A stretch of 64,000 bases of DNA, from the NCBI RefSeq assembly GCF_019890675.1, contig NZ_JAIOAA010000012.1:95220-159219 (forward strand), given 5' to 3'. The notes below the pieces were generated by a model that ran no database searches, was not told the origin of the DNA, and saw nothing but the letters and a program-made list of their open reading frames with translations. The translations under genes and the position numbers were made by a program. This document shows positions 25,270 to 33,378 of the stretch, one piece after another (position 1 is the first letter of the stretch; each line of letters starts with the position of its first letter). This DNA comes from Micromonospora sp. PLK6-60 (lineage in GTDB: Bacteria > Actinomycetota > Actinomycetes > Mycobacteriales > Micromonosporaceae).

Positions 25270-25455
25270 GGGTTTCTCCCGATGAACCGCGACGGACGAA
25301 TGCCCGCTGGAACTTCAGACTCGCTGGAACTTCCACGTCACTCTTTCGTCATGTTACGCCCCGTGGTCGTCCCAGCAAGTGAAACGCGCCTATTGGTGTG
25401 GCCCGTCGTCCGATCGGATGACGCCTGCTCAACGGGGTCGTCGGCCGGATACGCC

Positions 25456-25490
25456 GACGGGGCCGCCGGCGTCACGCCGACGGCCCCGTC
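25456..25490. terminator. Terminator hairpin after the DUF397 gene
   Basis: GACGGGGCCG (25456-25465) pairs with CGGCCCCGTC (25481-25490), with an inner CGGCG/CGCCG stem. It begins 12 bp past the DUF397 stop codon on the minus strand. Confidence 0.65.
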
Positions 25491-25502
25491 CCGGTCGGGG
25501 GA

Positions 25503-25739
25503 TCAGTTCAGATCGAACTGTCCGTTCTTCGCCCCGCTGATGAAGCCCAGCCAGCCGGCCCGGTTGAACAGCAGCACCGGGCCGCCGCGGTCCTTGCTGT
25601 CGCGCAGGGCGACCGCGGCCGGGCCGGTGCGCAGGGGGGCGACCTCCACGCAGTTCGAGGTCTGGCTTCTGGTGCTGGTGCGCCACGGCGCGCTGGCGAG
25701 TTCCCGGGCGAGGGCGGACGTGCGGCCGATCTCGTTCAT
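25503..25739 (-). CDS. DUF397 domain protein
   Basis: The 78-residue protein shows the DUF397 pattern WRTSTRSQTSNCVEVAP...VALRDSKDRGGPVLLFNRAGWLGFISGAKNGQFD. DUF397 proteins are small partners of XRE/DUF5753 regulators, as in the WhiJ-like systems of Streptomyces, and modulate development or antibiotic genes. ATG 25739 is 71 bp after the regulator's stop codon on the same strand, so the two form one unit. Confidence 0.93.
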   Translation of the reverse strand: MNEIGRTSALARELASAPWRTSTRSQTSNCVEVAPLRTGPAAVALRDSKDRGGPVLLFNRAGWLGFISGAKNGQFDLN

Positions 25740-25810
25740 GGTTCTGCTCCTGATGGTGACACTGCTCCGATGGGGAACGAGTGGCCCCGCACGCCCCGAC
25801 GGGGCCGGGA

Positions 25811-26788
25811 TCACCGGTCCGTCAGGCGCCCGGAGGGGCGGCGCTGGACCGGCGCCGTTGCCGAGCCGTACGCCACCGTGGACGGTGTCGCCGCTTCGGA
25901 CAGCCGCCCCGCCGCCTCGAAGAGCCGGGTGATGGTGTCCTCCTCGGAGAGCGCCGCCGAGCATAGCCACTCGAACACCACTTTATAGCGATTTAGGGTG
26001 TTTACCTCGGTCGACATGACGTCGGTGAAGCCACCTTCGATCGCCAGCGTCTCCGGATCCTGTGGATCGGCGAACCGGTACAGCGAGAACGCGGTCGGCG
26101 GCAGGTAGCAGTCGGCGATCCGGGTGTCCCGGTGCAGCAGGTGCAGCGTGACGTTCGGCAGCAGGGCCAGCTCGCAGAGGTGGGCGAGCTGTTCGCGCAG
26201 CACCTCGGGCGGGCCGGCCCGGTGACCCAGGGCCGCCTCCTCCAGCACCGCGGTGTACCGCGGCGCGTCGGGGCGGGTGAGCAGCGACTGCCGGGCGAGC
26301 CGGGCCTGCACCTCGGTCTCGGCGTCCTCGACCGGCTCCGGGTCGCCGGCCCGCGCGTCCACCTGGCGGGCGGAGAGGATCCGCAGCCGGGCGTACCCGG
26401 GGGTCTGCAACAGGCCGGGCACCAGGACCGGGTTGTATTCCGAGATGGCGGCGCAGCCCGCCTCGATCTCGGCCCAGCCGCGCTGCTGCGGGGTCATCAC
26501 CGGGTAGTTCTTCAGCAGCCAGCCCCGCATGTCCCCGGCCTCCTGGGCGATGCCGAGCAGCTCGTCGCGGGACTCGGCGTCCACCCCGTACAGGTCGAGC
26601 AGGATCCGCACGTCCTCCGGGTCGGGCCGGCTGCGGCCGTTCTCCAGGCGGGACAGCTTGGACGCGGAGGCCCAGCCGATCCGGTCGATGACCTGGTCCC
26701 CGGTCAGCCCGGCGAGCTCGCGGAAACGGCGCAGTTCGGTGCCCAACCGGCGACGTCGCAGGATCGGGCTGGGTACGGCAGGAGGCAC
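25811..26788 (-). CDS. XRE-family regulator with DUF5753 domain
   Basis: The 325-residue protein has an N-terminal helix-turn-helix (LGTELRRFRELAGLTGDQVIDRIGWASASKLSRLENGRSRP, residues ~15-55) followed by the DUF5753 effector-type domain (EAGDMRGWLLKNYPVM, YNPVLVPGLLQTPGYARL, LLPNVTLHLL, EGGFTDVM). This architecture is the WhiJ type, controlling a neighbouring DUF397 gene. A short AT-rich patch around 25978-26005 encodes LNRYKVV, unlike the surrounding base use. It is divergent from the MFS gene across 140 bp, so it may also control that transporter. Confidence 0.93.
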   Translation of the reverse strand: MPPAVPSPILRRRRLGTELRRFRELAGLTGDQVIDRIGWASASKLSRLENGRSRPDPEDVRILLDLYGVDAESRDELLGIAQEAGDMRGWLLKNYPVMTPQQRGWAEIEAGCAAISEYNPVLVPGLLQTPGYARLRILSARQVDARAGDPEPVEDAETEVQARLARQSLLTRPDAPRYTAVLEEAALGHRAGPPEVLREQLAHLCELALLPNVTLHLLHRDTRIADCYLPPTAFSLYRFADPQDPETLAIEGGFTDVMSTEVNTLNRYKVVFEWLCSAALSEEDTITRLFEAAGRLSEAATPSTVAYGSATAPVQRRPSGRLTDR

Positions 26789-26928
26789 CTTCGTCCTCTT
26801 CTCCGTCGACCGCCGCCGACGCGACGGTAACTGTATGAAATTCGCCCCCCACGGTCAGTATGGACGTCGCGACCGGCGTCGGAGGTTCCGGCAAGGGGCG
26901 TGTCTCGAAGAAAAGAGGAGGAACCCCC

Positions 26929-28218
26929 ATGCGCACCGTCCTGCGCCGCCCCGACTTCCGCCTGCTCTTCGCGGCGGTGCTGGCCAGCATGGCCGCCGAG
27001 TCGATCCTGCTGCTCGCCCTGGCGATCTGGGTGAAGGACCTGACCGGCTCGGACGGGCTGGCCGGCGGCACGATCTTCGCGATCATCGCGCCGATGGTGC
27101 TCGCCCCGCTCGTCGGGTGGGTGGTCGACCGGTACCCCCGCCGGCCGTTCTTCGTGGTCGCGAACCTGACCACGGCGGCGCTGCTCACCCCGCTCTTCGC
27201 GGTCGACGACCGGGCGGACGTCTGGGTGATCTACGTGGTCGCCGGCCTGTACGGGCTCTCCTACATCACCCTCAGCGCCGCGCTCAGCGGTCTGATCCGG
27301 CAACTGGTGCCGGTCGAGCTGCTGGCCGACGCGAACGGCGTGCTGCAGACCGTCCGGCAGGGACTGCGGTTGGTCGGGCCGCTCGCCGGCGCCGCGCTCT
27401 ACGCCGCCGTCGGCGGCTGGCTGCTGGTCGCCCTGGCGATGACCGGCTTCCTGACCGCCGGCGCGGTGGTCGGCGCGCTGCGGGTGGCCGAGCGGCCACC
27501 GTCGGCCGGCGCGCTGCGCTGGCCGGCCGAGCTGGGCGCCGGGCTGCGCCACCTGGCCGGCGAGCCGGCGCTGCGCCGGGCCCTGATCGGGTACGGCCTG
27601 GGCTCGCTGGTGATGGGGTTCACCGAGTCGCTGATCTTCGCGTACGTCGACCTGGGGTTGCGCCGCGACGCCGCGTTCGTCGGCGTGCTGGTGGCCGTGC
27701 AGGGGGTCGGCGGGCTGATCGGTGGGTTGCTCTCACCGGCCGTGGTGCGCCGGGTCGGCGAGGTGGGCGCGCTCGCGGCCGGGGTGACCATTTTCGGCCC
27801 GGCGGCGCTGGCCCTGGCGTACCCGCACCTGTGGCTCGGCTTCGTGGCGCTGCTGCTGGCCGGCCTCTCGCTGCCGCTGATCATGGTGGGGTTGCACACG
27901 CTGGTGCAGCGGCGCACCCCGCCCGGACTGCTCGGTCGGGTCGCCGCCGCGTCGGAGGCACTGGTCAGCGGCCCGCAGGCGGTCTCGATCGGGGCGGGCG
28001 CCCTGCTCGTCGGGGTGCTCGACTACCGGCTGCTCTTCGTGCTGGTCGGGCTGATCACCACGGCCGCCGGGGGCTACCTCTGGCACGGCCGCCGCCTCTC
28101 CGCCCCGCCCGCCCGCCGCGCGCCCACCCGACCCCCGCTCCCGACCCCCCGCCGGTCCCCGGAGAACACCGTCGATCATGAAGTTGGCGTCCCGACCCGC
28201 CGGGCGGGCCGACGCTGA
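26929..28218 (+). CDS. MFS transporter
   Basis: The 429-residue protein has about twelve hydrophobic segments and the cytoplasmic loop VVDRYPRRP of the major facilitator superfamily (motif A). It resembles drug-efflux-type MFS proteins, but no substrate can be assigned. ATG 26929 has a strong GAGGAGG 7 nt upstream. It is divergent from the XRE regulator, a common efflux-pump arrangement. Its stop codon lies inside the terminator hairpin at 28174-28228. Confidence 0.9.
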   Translation: MRTVLRRPDFRLLFAAVLASMAAESILLLALAIWVKDLTGSDGLAGGTIFAIIAPMVLAPLVGWVVDRYPRRPFFVVANLTTAALLTPLFAVDDRADVWVIYVVAGLYGLSYITLSAALSGLIRQLVPVELLADANGVLQTVRQGLRLVGPLAGAALYAAVGGWLLVALAMTGFLTAGAVVGALRVAERPPSAGALRWPAELGAGLRHLAGEPALRRALIGYGLGSLVMGFTESLIFAYVDLGLRRDAAFVGVLVAVQGVGGLIGGLLSPAVVRRVGEVGALAAGVTIFGPAALALAYPHLWLGFVALLLAGLSLPLIMVGLHTLVQRRTPPGLLGRVAAASEALVSGPQAVSIGAGALLVGVLDYRLLFVLVGLITTAAGGYLWHGRRLSAPPARRAPTRPPLPTPRRSPENTVDHEVGVPTRRAGRR

Positions 28219-28228
28219 CCTCATGATC
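28174..28228. terminator. Bidirectional terminator hairpin overlapping the MFS stop codon
   Basis: GATCATGAAGTTGGCGTC (28174-28191) pairs at 15 of 18 positions with 28211-28228 around a 19-nt loop that has its own CCCGC/GCGGG stem. Arm length, loop length and the GATCA...TT.GCGTC arm pattern match the hairpin at 6119-6173. Confidence 0.75.
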
Positions 28229-28289
28229 AACAGACGGAACGGCCGGCCCCGGGCGGGGCCGGCCGTTGCGTGCTGCGTCGGTGCGGGTG

Positions 28290-28532
28290 TCAGCTGGGCA
28301 GGGCGGCGAGGTGCTCCTTGACCTGCTTGATCGACGGGTTGGTCAGGGCACTGCCGTCGGCGAAGCGCAGCGTCGGCACCGTCTGGTTGCCGCCGTTGAC
28401 GCTCATCACGAACTCGGCGGCCTTCGGGTCCTGCTCGATGTCGACCACCTCGTACCCGATGCCCTCCCGGTCCAGCTGCGACTTGAGCCGGTGGCAGTAG
28501 CCGCACCAGGGGGTGGAATACATCGTCAACAT
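28290..28532 (-). CDS. mrx1: Mycoredoxin-1 (glutaredoxin-like)
   Basis: The 80-residue thioredoxin-fold protein has the active site WCGYCHRLK and the cis-Pro segment NQTVPTLRFADGS, close to M. tuberculosis Mrx1 (Rv3198A). Mycoredoxin reduces mycothiol-protein mixed disulfides, the actinobacterial counterpart of glutaredoxin. ATG 28532 was chosen because GGAGG lies 8 nt upstream. It is divergent from uvrD2 across 88 bp, the same neighbourhood as in mycobacteria. Confidence 0.93.
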   Translation of the reverse strand: MLTMYSTPWCGYCHRLKSQLDREGIGYEVVDIEQDPKAAEFVMSVNGGNQTVPTLRFADGSALTNPSIKQVKEHLAALPS

Positions 28533-28620
28533 GCTCAGGTCCTCCAAGTGGCTCGCGCCCGGTCCGGTCAGGCCAGGCTAACCAGTGCAACGTCGGTCGA
28601 AGCTGAGATGATTCCTGGCT

Positions 28621-30789
28621 GTGGTGGTTCACTCAGCGGCGGAGCGGATGCTGGCCGGGCTGGATCCGGAGCAGCGGTCCGCGGTGACCGCTCCCGCCGG
28701 TCCGGTCTGCGTGCTGGCGGGGGCCGGCACCGGCAAGACCCGCGCGGTGACCTCCCGGATCGCCTACCGGTCGCTGAGCGGGGAGATCTCGCCCCGGCAC
28801 GTGCTCGCGGTGACCTTCACCGCCCGCGCCGCCGCCGAGCTGCGCAGCCGGCTCACCGGCTTCGGGGTGCCCGGGGTGCAGGCGCGTACGTTCCACGCCG
28901 CCGCCCTGCGCCAGGTGCGATACTTCGCCCCCCGGCTGCTGGCCGGGCGGGCCATGCCCGAGCTGCTGGACAGCAAGGTCCGGCTGGTCACCCTCGCCGC
29001 CGCCAAGGTCGGCCTGCGGGCCGACCGGGCCGCCGCCCGGGACCTGGCCGGTGAGATCGAGTGGGCCAAGTCGTCCCTGGTCGAGCCGGGGGAATACGTG
29101 GTCGCCGCGGCCAAGGCGCTGCGCGACACCCCGCACGAGCCGGCCAAGGTGGCCGAGGTCTTCGCCGCGTACGAGCGGGCCAAGCGGGCCAACGGTGTGA
29201 TCGACTTCGAGGACATGCTGCGCGCCGCCGTCTGGGGGATCGAGGAGCACCCCGACGTCGCCGAGCAGGTACGCGGCCAGTACCGGCACCTCGTCGTCGA
29301 CGAGTACCAGGACGTCAACCCGCTCCAGCAGCGGCTGCTGGAGGCGTGGCTGGGCGGCCGGGACGACCTCACCGTGGTCGGCGACGCCAGCCAGACCATC
29401 TACTCGTTCACCGGCGCCAGCTCGTCGTACCTGGTCGACTTCCCGCGCCGGTACCGCACCGCCACCGTGGTCCGGCTGGTCCGCGACTACCGCTCCACGC
29501 CACAGGTGGTGGGGCTGGCCAACGCGGTCATCTCCCAGGCCCGGGGCACCGAGGCGCGGCTGCGCCTGGAGCTGGTCGGCCAGCGCCCGCCCGGCCCCGA
29601 GCCCGACCTGCGGATCTTCACCGACGAGCCGGCCGAGGCGGCGGCGGTGGCGGCCCGCTGCCGGGCCATGATCGACGCGGGCACGCCGGCCCGGGAGATC
29701 GCCGTGCTGTTCCGCACCAACGCGCAGTCCGAGGCGTACGAGAAGGCGCTCACCGAGGCCGGGGTGCCGTATGTGGTGCAGGGCGCCGAGCGCTTCTTCG
29801 AGCGGGTCGAGGTGCGCCAGGCGATGGTGGCGCTGCGCGCGGCCACCCGCTCGATCCCCGGCGAGACCCCGCTGCCGGTGGCGGTGCGGGAGGCCCTGGC
29901 CGCGGTCGGCTGGGCGCCGGACGCGCCGCCGCCGGGCGGCGCCGCCCGGGAGCGCTGGGAGGCGCTGGCCGCGCTGGTCCAGCTCGCCGAGGAACACGCC
30001 GCCAGCCCCGAGGTGACGCTCGTCGGGGAGGCCGCCGCGATCGAGCGGCCGGTGACGCTCGCCGACTTCAACGAGGAGCTGGCCCGGCGGGCCGCCCAGC
30101 AGCACGTGCCGACCGTGGACGGGGTGACCCTGGCCTCGCTGCACTCCGCCAAGGGGCTGGAGTGGGACGCGGTCTTCCTGGTCGGGCTCTCCGAGGGCAC
30201 CCTGCCCACCACGTACGCGCGCACCGCCGAGCAGGTGGAGGAGGAACGCCGGCTGCTCTACGTCGGGGTGACCCGCGCCCGGCAGTGGCTCTGGCTGTCG
30301 TACGCCACCGCCCGGTCCCCGGGCGGGCGGGCCCGGCGGCCCAGCCGCTTCCTGCCCCAGCTCGACCGCTCCGGCGGCCCCGAGCGGGCCGGCGGCGCGG
30401 CGGCGCAGCGGCGGGCCGGCGGCGAGGCCCGCCGCAACCGGGTGATCTCCTGCCGGATCTGCGGCGCCACCCTGCTCGCCGGCCCGGACCGCAAGCTGGG
30501 CCGCTGCCCGACCTGCCCGTCCGACCTCGACGAGGAGCTGTACGAGCGGCTGCGGGAGTGGCGGGTCCGGGTGGCCGGCGCGCAGAAGGTGCCCTCCTAC
30601 GTGGTCTTCACCGACGCCACGCTGACCGCGCTGGCCGAGCGGCGGCCCGGCCGGGTCGAGGACCTGATCGCGATCGCCGGGATCGGCCCCCGCAAACTCG
30701 GCCTCTACGGCGAGTCGGTACTGGCCTTGGTCAGGGGCGCGACCGTCGACGACGTCTGCTCACAGAAAAGTTTCGAAATCCAGCCGTAA
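28621..30789 (+). CDS. uvrD2: UvrD2 superfamily I DNA helicase
   Basis: The 722-residue helicase has Walker A GAGTGKTRAV near residue 36, AVTFTARAAAEL, VVDEYQDVNPLQ, VGDASQTIYSFTGAS, DYRSTPQVV, LHSAKGLEWDAV and YVGVTRARQ. After residue ~600 comes the UvrD2-specific tetracysteine module (CRICG...CPTCP), then an HRDC domain (VVFTDATLTALAERRP...IAGIGPRKLGLYGESVL). In mycobacteria UvrD2 is an essential 3'-5' helicase whose tetracysteine motif couples ATPase to unwinding. GTG 28621 is used; GTG 28624 is an alternative. Its last codons overlap the AT-rich part of the whiB7 promoter. Confidence 0.94.
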   Translation: MVVHSAAERMLAGLDPEQRSAVTAPAGPVCVLAGAGTGKTRAVTSRIAYRSLSGEISPRHVLAVTFTARAAAELRSRLTGFGVPGVQARTFHAAALRQVRYFAPRLLAGRAMPELLDSKVRLVTLAAAKVGLRADRAAARDLAGEIEWAKSSLVEPGEYVVAAAKALRDTPHEPAKVAEVFAAYERAKRANGVIDFEDMLRAAVWGIEEHPDVAEQVRGQYRHLVVDEYQDVNPLQQRLLEAWLGGRDDLTVVGDASQTIYSFTGASSSYLVDFPRRYRTATVVRLVRDYRSTPQVVGLANAVISQARGTEARLRLELVGQRPPGPEPDLRIFTDEPAEAAAVAARCRAMIDAGTPAREIAVLFRTNAQSEAYEKALTEAGVPYVVQGAERFFERVEVRQAMVALRAATRSIPGETPLPVAVREALAAVGWAPDAPPPGGAARERWEALAALVQLAEEHAASPEVTLVGEAAAIERPVTLADFNEELARRAAQQHVPTVDGVTLASLHSAKGLEWDAVFLVGLSEGTLPTTYARTAEQVEEERRLLYVGVTRARQWLWLSYATARSPGGRARRPSRFLPQLDRSGGPERAGGAAAQRRAGGEARRNRVISCRICGATLLAGPDRKLGRCPTCPSDLDEELYERLREWRVRVAGAQKVPSYVVFTDATLTALAERRPGRVEDLIAIAGIGPRKLGLYGESVLALVRGATVDDVCSQKSFEIQP

Positions 30790-30824
30790 ATCGTTTGCCC
30801 TCCCCGGCGGACGAGGAATAGCCT
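30786..30824 (+). promoter_or_regulatory. whiB7 promoter with WhiB7-type AT-rich box
   Basis: TTGCCC (30795-30800) and TAGCCT (30819-30824) are separated by 18 bp. GTAAATCG lies directly upstream of the -35 element. WhiB7-dependent promoters in mycobacteria have a short AT-rich stretch there, bound by the WhiB7 AT-hook, so this fits autoregulation. The AT-rich box includes the uvrD2 stop codon TAA (30787-30789). Confidence 0.65.
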
Positions 30825-30913
30825 CAGGACACACCTCGGGAGCAGCGCCATTCCGGCTGCTCACGGGGGCTGAGTCAATGACCGGCACGAGGAACGAGAG
30901 GGAGGTGGCCCCG

Positions 30914-31165
30914 GTGGAGATCTACACGTATGAGCGTCCGGCGGTGATGCCGGCTGCCCTCGCTCCGCTGTCGGCCGTCCGGGTGGCCCACGCCGCCCGG
31001 CCGTCGGTTCCGCAGGTGCACCAGGTCCCGGTTCAGGCCGAGCTGAACCTGACCGTTGCACCGCTGGCGGGGATCGAGGGGACCAGTGGCTTCACGGGCA
31101 TGGGCATCGGCGTCAACAAGCGCACGGATGCTCGCGGCGTTCCACCTCGAGGTAGACCGGTCTGA
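30914..31165 (+). CDS. whiB7 leader uORF (83 codons)
   Basis: This upstream reading frame starts at GTG 30914 (GGGAGG, 9 nt upstream; ATG 30878 is an in-frame alternative) and ends with TGA at 31163-31165, inside the antiterminator hairpin. Its peptide begins VEIYTYERPAVMPAALAPLS and ends RGVPPRGRPV. In mycobacteria and Streptomyces, slow translation of a whiB7 leader uORF, as caused by ribosome-targeting antibiotics, changes leader folding and lets transcription read into whiB7. The position and terminator arrangement here match that model, so the peptide is probably a sensor rather than a functional protein. Confidence 0.75.
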   Translation: MEIYTYERPAVMPAALAPLSAVRVAHAARPSVPQVHQVPVQAELNLTVAPLAGIEGTSGFTGMGIGVNKRTDARGVPPRGRPV

Positions 31166-31192
31166 CCACCAGACCACCGGCTCACCTCGAGG
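31145..31192 (+). promoter_or_regulatory. Antiterminator structure of the whiB7 leader
   Basis: Two copies of CCTCGAGG (31145-31152 and 31185-31192) can pair with each other, enclosing GGTCTG/CAGACC (31159-31164 with 31170-31175). The second copy overlaps the 5' arm of the terminator by 4 bases, so the two structures compete. The uORF stop codon lies in the inner stem-loop. Confidence 0.6.
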
Positions 31193-31234
31193 CCGCGGAA
31201 CCCGCACACCGGGATCCGCGGCCTCAGTTTTTTT
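31189..31234 (+). terminator. whiB7 attenuator terminator
   Basis: GAGGCCGCGGA (31189-31199) pairs perfectly with TCCGCGGCCTC (31215-31225), followed after AG by seven T (31228-31234). This is a strong intrinsic terminator 72 bp before the whiB7 start, in the position expected for attenuation. Confidence 0.9.
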
Positions 31235-31306
31235 GCACCGCACGTAGTGCCGAAGTACGTCGGAATGCGATCCACGAGATCGAAGTGAGAGAGAGGTGAC
31301 CGGGCG

Positions 31307-31672
31307 ATGAGTCTGGCGTTGGCCCCGCTCGACGTGGACGTCGAGGTGGAGGCGAACCTGCCCTGCCGGAAGTTCGACCCCGACCTGTGGTTCTCCGACT
31401 CGCCTGCCGAGCTCGAGCTGGCCAAGTCGCTCTGCGGGGACTGCCCGCTGCGCGTCGAGTGCCTCGCCGGTGCGGTGGAGCGGGCCGAGCCCTGGGGCGT
31501 CTGGGGTGGCGAGATCTTCGAGCGTGGCGCGGTCGTCCCGCGCAAGCGGCCCCGTGGCCGTCCGCGCAAGGAGGACGTCGCCCGCGACGCGCAGCTCCGG
31601 GTCGAGGCCGAGGCGCGACTGGCGGCCAGTGGGCTGTCCGAGTCGCGCAACACGGTCCGGCTGGCGGCCTGA
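31307..31672 (+). CDS. whiB7: WhiB7 antibiotic-resistance regulator
   Basis: The 121-residue protein has four cluster-binding cysteines (C near 20, then CGDCPLRVEC), the WhiB turn GVWGGE, and the C-terminal AT-hook RPRGRPRKED that is specific to WhiB7. WhiB7 binds the primary sigma factor and AT-rich DNA next to the -35 box, activating intrinsic resistance genes (pumps, ribosome-modifying enzymes). GAGAGGTGA precedes ATG 31307. The leader holds a uORF, antiterminator and terminator. The uvrD2-whiB7 order is the same as in mycobacteria. Confidence 0.95.
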   Translation: MSLALAPLDVDVEVEANLPCRKFDPDLWFSDSPAELELAKSLCGDCPLRVECLAGAVERAEPWGVWGGEIFERGAVVPRKRPRGRPRKEDVARDAQLRVEAEARLAASGLSESRNTVRLAA

Positions 31673-31731
31673 CAACTACCCGATCCGTACGTCCCCGGTG
31701 GTCCTCACCGGCCTAGAGAAAGCCGACAACG

Positions 31732-31908
31732 ATGCTGCACCTGCCGAACGGAACCGAGATGCAACTACTCAACGAAGCGTTGTCCCGGGCTCGAATGCGC
31801 CGGCCTCAGGCCGGTCGTACCACCACGAGCACTGAGGCAGCCCGTTCCGCCCGTACCGTCGCGATGAAGAGCCGGCGTCAGTCGGCCCGCGAACTGGGCG
31901 TTCTGTAA
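31732..31908 (+). CDS. Small basic protein downstream of whiB7
   Basis: The 58-residue reading frame starts at ATG 31732 with AGAAAG upstream and ends before a perfect terminator. It has an amphipathic start (MLHLPNGTEMQLLNEALSRA) and an Arg/Ser-rich, positively charged C-terminal half (MKSRRQSARELGVL). Codon positions are GC-rich in the third base, as in real genes here. I do not recognise a family. It is 59 bp after whiB7 and may be part of its transcript. Confidence 0.5.
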   Translation: MLHLPNGTEMQLLNEALSRARMRRPQAGRTTTSTEAARSARTVAMKSRRQSARELGVL

Positions 31909-31927
31909 GTCCACCCACGATCACGCC

Positions 31928-31956
31928 GGGGGCGGTGGCCATGGGCCACCGCCCCC
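31928..31956. terminator. Strong bidirectional terminator (13-bp stem, 3-nt loop)
   Basis: GGGGGCGGTGGCC (31928-31940) pairs perfectly with GGCCACCGCCCCC (31944-31956). It separates the whiB7 unit from the convergent ABC1 kinase gene. Confidence 0.85.
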
Positions 31957-31974
31957 GCAGTGTCTCTGCGGCGC

Positions 31975-33321
31975 TCAGCCCACCGGGGCGAAGCCGGGCA
32001 GCCAGCGCTCCAGGATCGCCCGGTACGGCGCCTTCGCCTCCAACTGGCAGAGCACCCCGATCGAGCCCAACGTCACCCGGTGGATCAGCAGGTACGACGG
32101 GGGCAGGTTGAGCTGCCGGCTCAGCTGGTACGCGGGCGACCGGGGGCTGGCCAGCCGGGTCGCCTCGGCGCGCAGCCAGGCCCGGGTGAACCGGAACTCC
32201 TCCTCGGCCACCGGGGCGAGCATCGGCTGGATGTACTCCAGCAGCGCCTGCGCGTCGATCGGCTCGGTGCCGCTGAGGAACCCCTCGTCGCGCAGCCCGG
32301 CCACCACCGCGTCCGCCTCCCCGCGCAGGGCCAGCCCGGCGAGCCGGCCGATCGGCTCGGGGGTGCCCTCGGGCATCCGGGCGACCGCGCCGAAGTCGAT
32401 CACCCCGAGCCGGCCGTCCGGGAGCAGCCGGAAGTTGCCCGGGTGCGGGTCGGCGTGCAGCAGCCCGGCCCGCATCGGCGCGGAGAGGTGCAGCTCGGCC
32501 ATCAACCGGCCGGCCTCGTCGCGCTGCTCCTCGGTGCCGGCTCGGATGATCTCCGACAGCGGGGTGCCCTCGATCCATTCGGTGATCAGCACCCGGGGCG
32601 ACGAGTCGAGCACCTCCGGGATGAAGATGTCCGGATCGTCGGCGTACGCGGCGGCGAAGGCGCGCTGCGACTCCGCCTCCAGCTCGTAGTCGAGCTCCTC
32701 GGTGATCCGCTCGCGCAGCTCGGCCAGGAGCGGCTTGACGTCCAGCCCGGGCTGGATCGCGCGGAACATCCCGCCGAGCCGGGAGAGCTGCTTCAGGTCG
32801 GCGAGCAGCGCCTCGCCCGCGCCCGGGTACTGGATCTTGACCGCGACGTCCCGGTGGTTCGGGCCGCCGTTCGGGCCGTATCCCGGGTCGCGCCAGACCG
32901 CGCGGTGCACCTGGCCGATGCTGGCCGCCGCGGCCGGGGTGTCGTCGAACTCGACGAACCGGTCCCGCCAGTCCGGCCCGAGCTGCTCGGCCAGCACCTT
33001 GTGCACGCTCGCGACGGGCAGCGGCGGCGCGGCCTCCTGGAGCTTGGTCAACGCCTGCCGGTAGGGGGCCGCGACCTCCTCCGGCAGCGCCGCCTCGAAG
33101 ACCGACAGCGCCTGGCCGAACTTCATCGCCCCGCCCTTGAGCTGGCCGAGCACGCTGAACAGCTGCTCGGCGGTGCGCTGCTGGATCTCCGCCGAGATCA
33201 CCTCGGAGGCGAGGCCGGTGACCCGCTTGCCCATGCCGAGGACGGTCCGACCGGCGAAGCCGAGCGGAAGAGCGGCGAGCTTGGCGGTCCGGGACACCGC
33301 CCGGCGCGGGATGTCGGTCAC
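31975..33321 (-). CDS. ABC1/AarF/UbiB-family atypical kinase (Rv3197-like)
   Basis: The 448-residue protein has the family hallmarks: KxGQ segment LKGGAMKFGQALSVF, the Ala-rich AAAASIGQVH that replaces the usual P-loop, the lysine VAVKIQYPG, and catalytic HADPHPGNF and VIDFGAV. UbiB-type members act as ATPases in lipid or quinone metabolism. The Mtb homologue lies beside whiB7 and has been linked to macrolide efflux as MabP. Location next to whiB7 is conserved here, so a resistance-linked role is possible but not shown. The start is GTG 33321 with a near -10 (AACAAT) 6 bp upstream. Confidence 0.9.
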   Translation of the reverse strand: MTDIPRRAVSRTAKLAALPLGFAGRTVLGMGKRVTGLASEVISAEIQQRTAEQLFSVLGQLKGGAMKFGQALSVFEAALPEEVAAPYRQALTKLQEAAPPLPVASVHKVLAEQLGPDWRDRFVEFDDTPAAAASIGQVHRAVWRDPGYGPNGGPNHRDVAVKIQYPGAGEALLADLKQLSRLGGMFRAIQPGLDVKPLLAELRERITEELDYELEAESQRAFAAAYADDPDIFIPEVLDSSPRVLITEWIEGTPLSEIIRAGTEEQRDEAGRLMAELHLSAPMRAGLLHADPHPGNFRLLPDGRLGVIDFGAVARMPEGTPEPIGRLAGLALRGEADAVVAGLRDEGFLSGTEPIDAQALLEYIQPMLAPVAEEEFRFTRAWLRAEATRLASPRSPAYQLSRQLNLPPSYLLIHRVTLGSIGVLCQLEAKAPYRAILERWLPGFAPVG

Positions 33322-33378
33322 CCGGCCATTGTTACCGACGCGCGGCCTCCGCGGCTGCTCGGCAGCCGGGCCGGGCCC

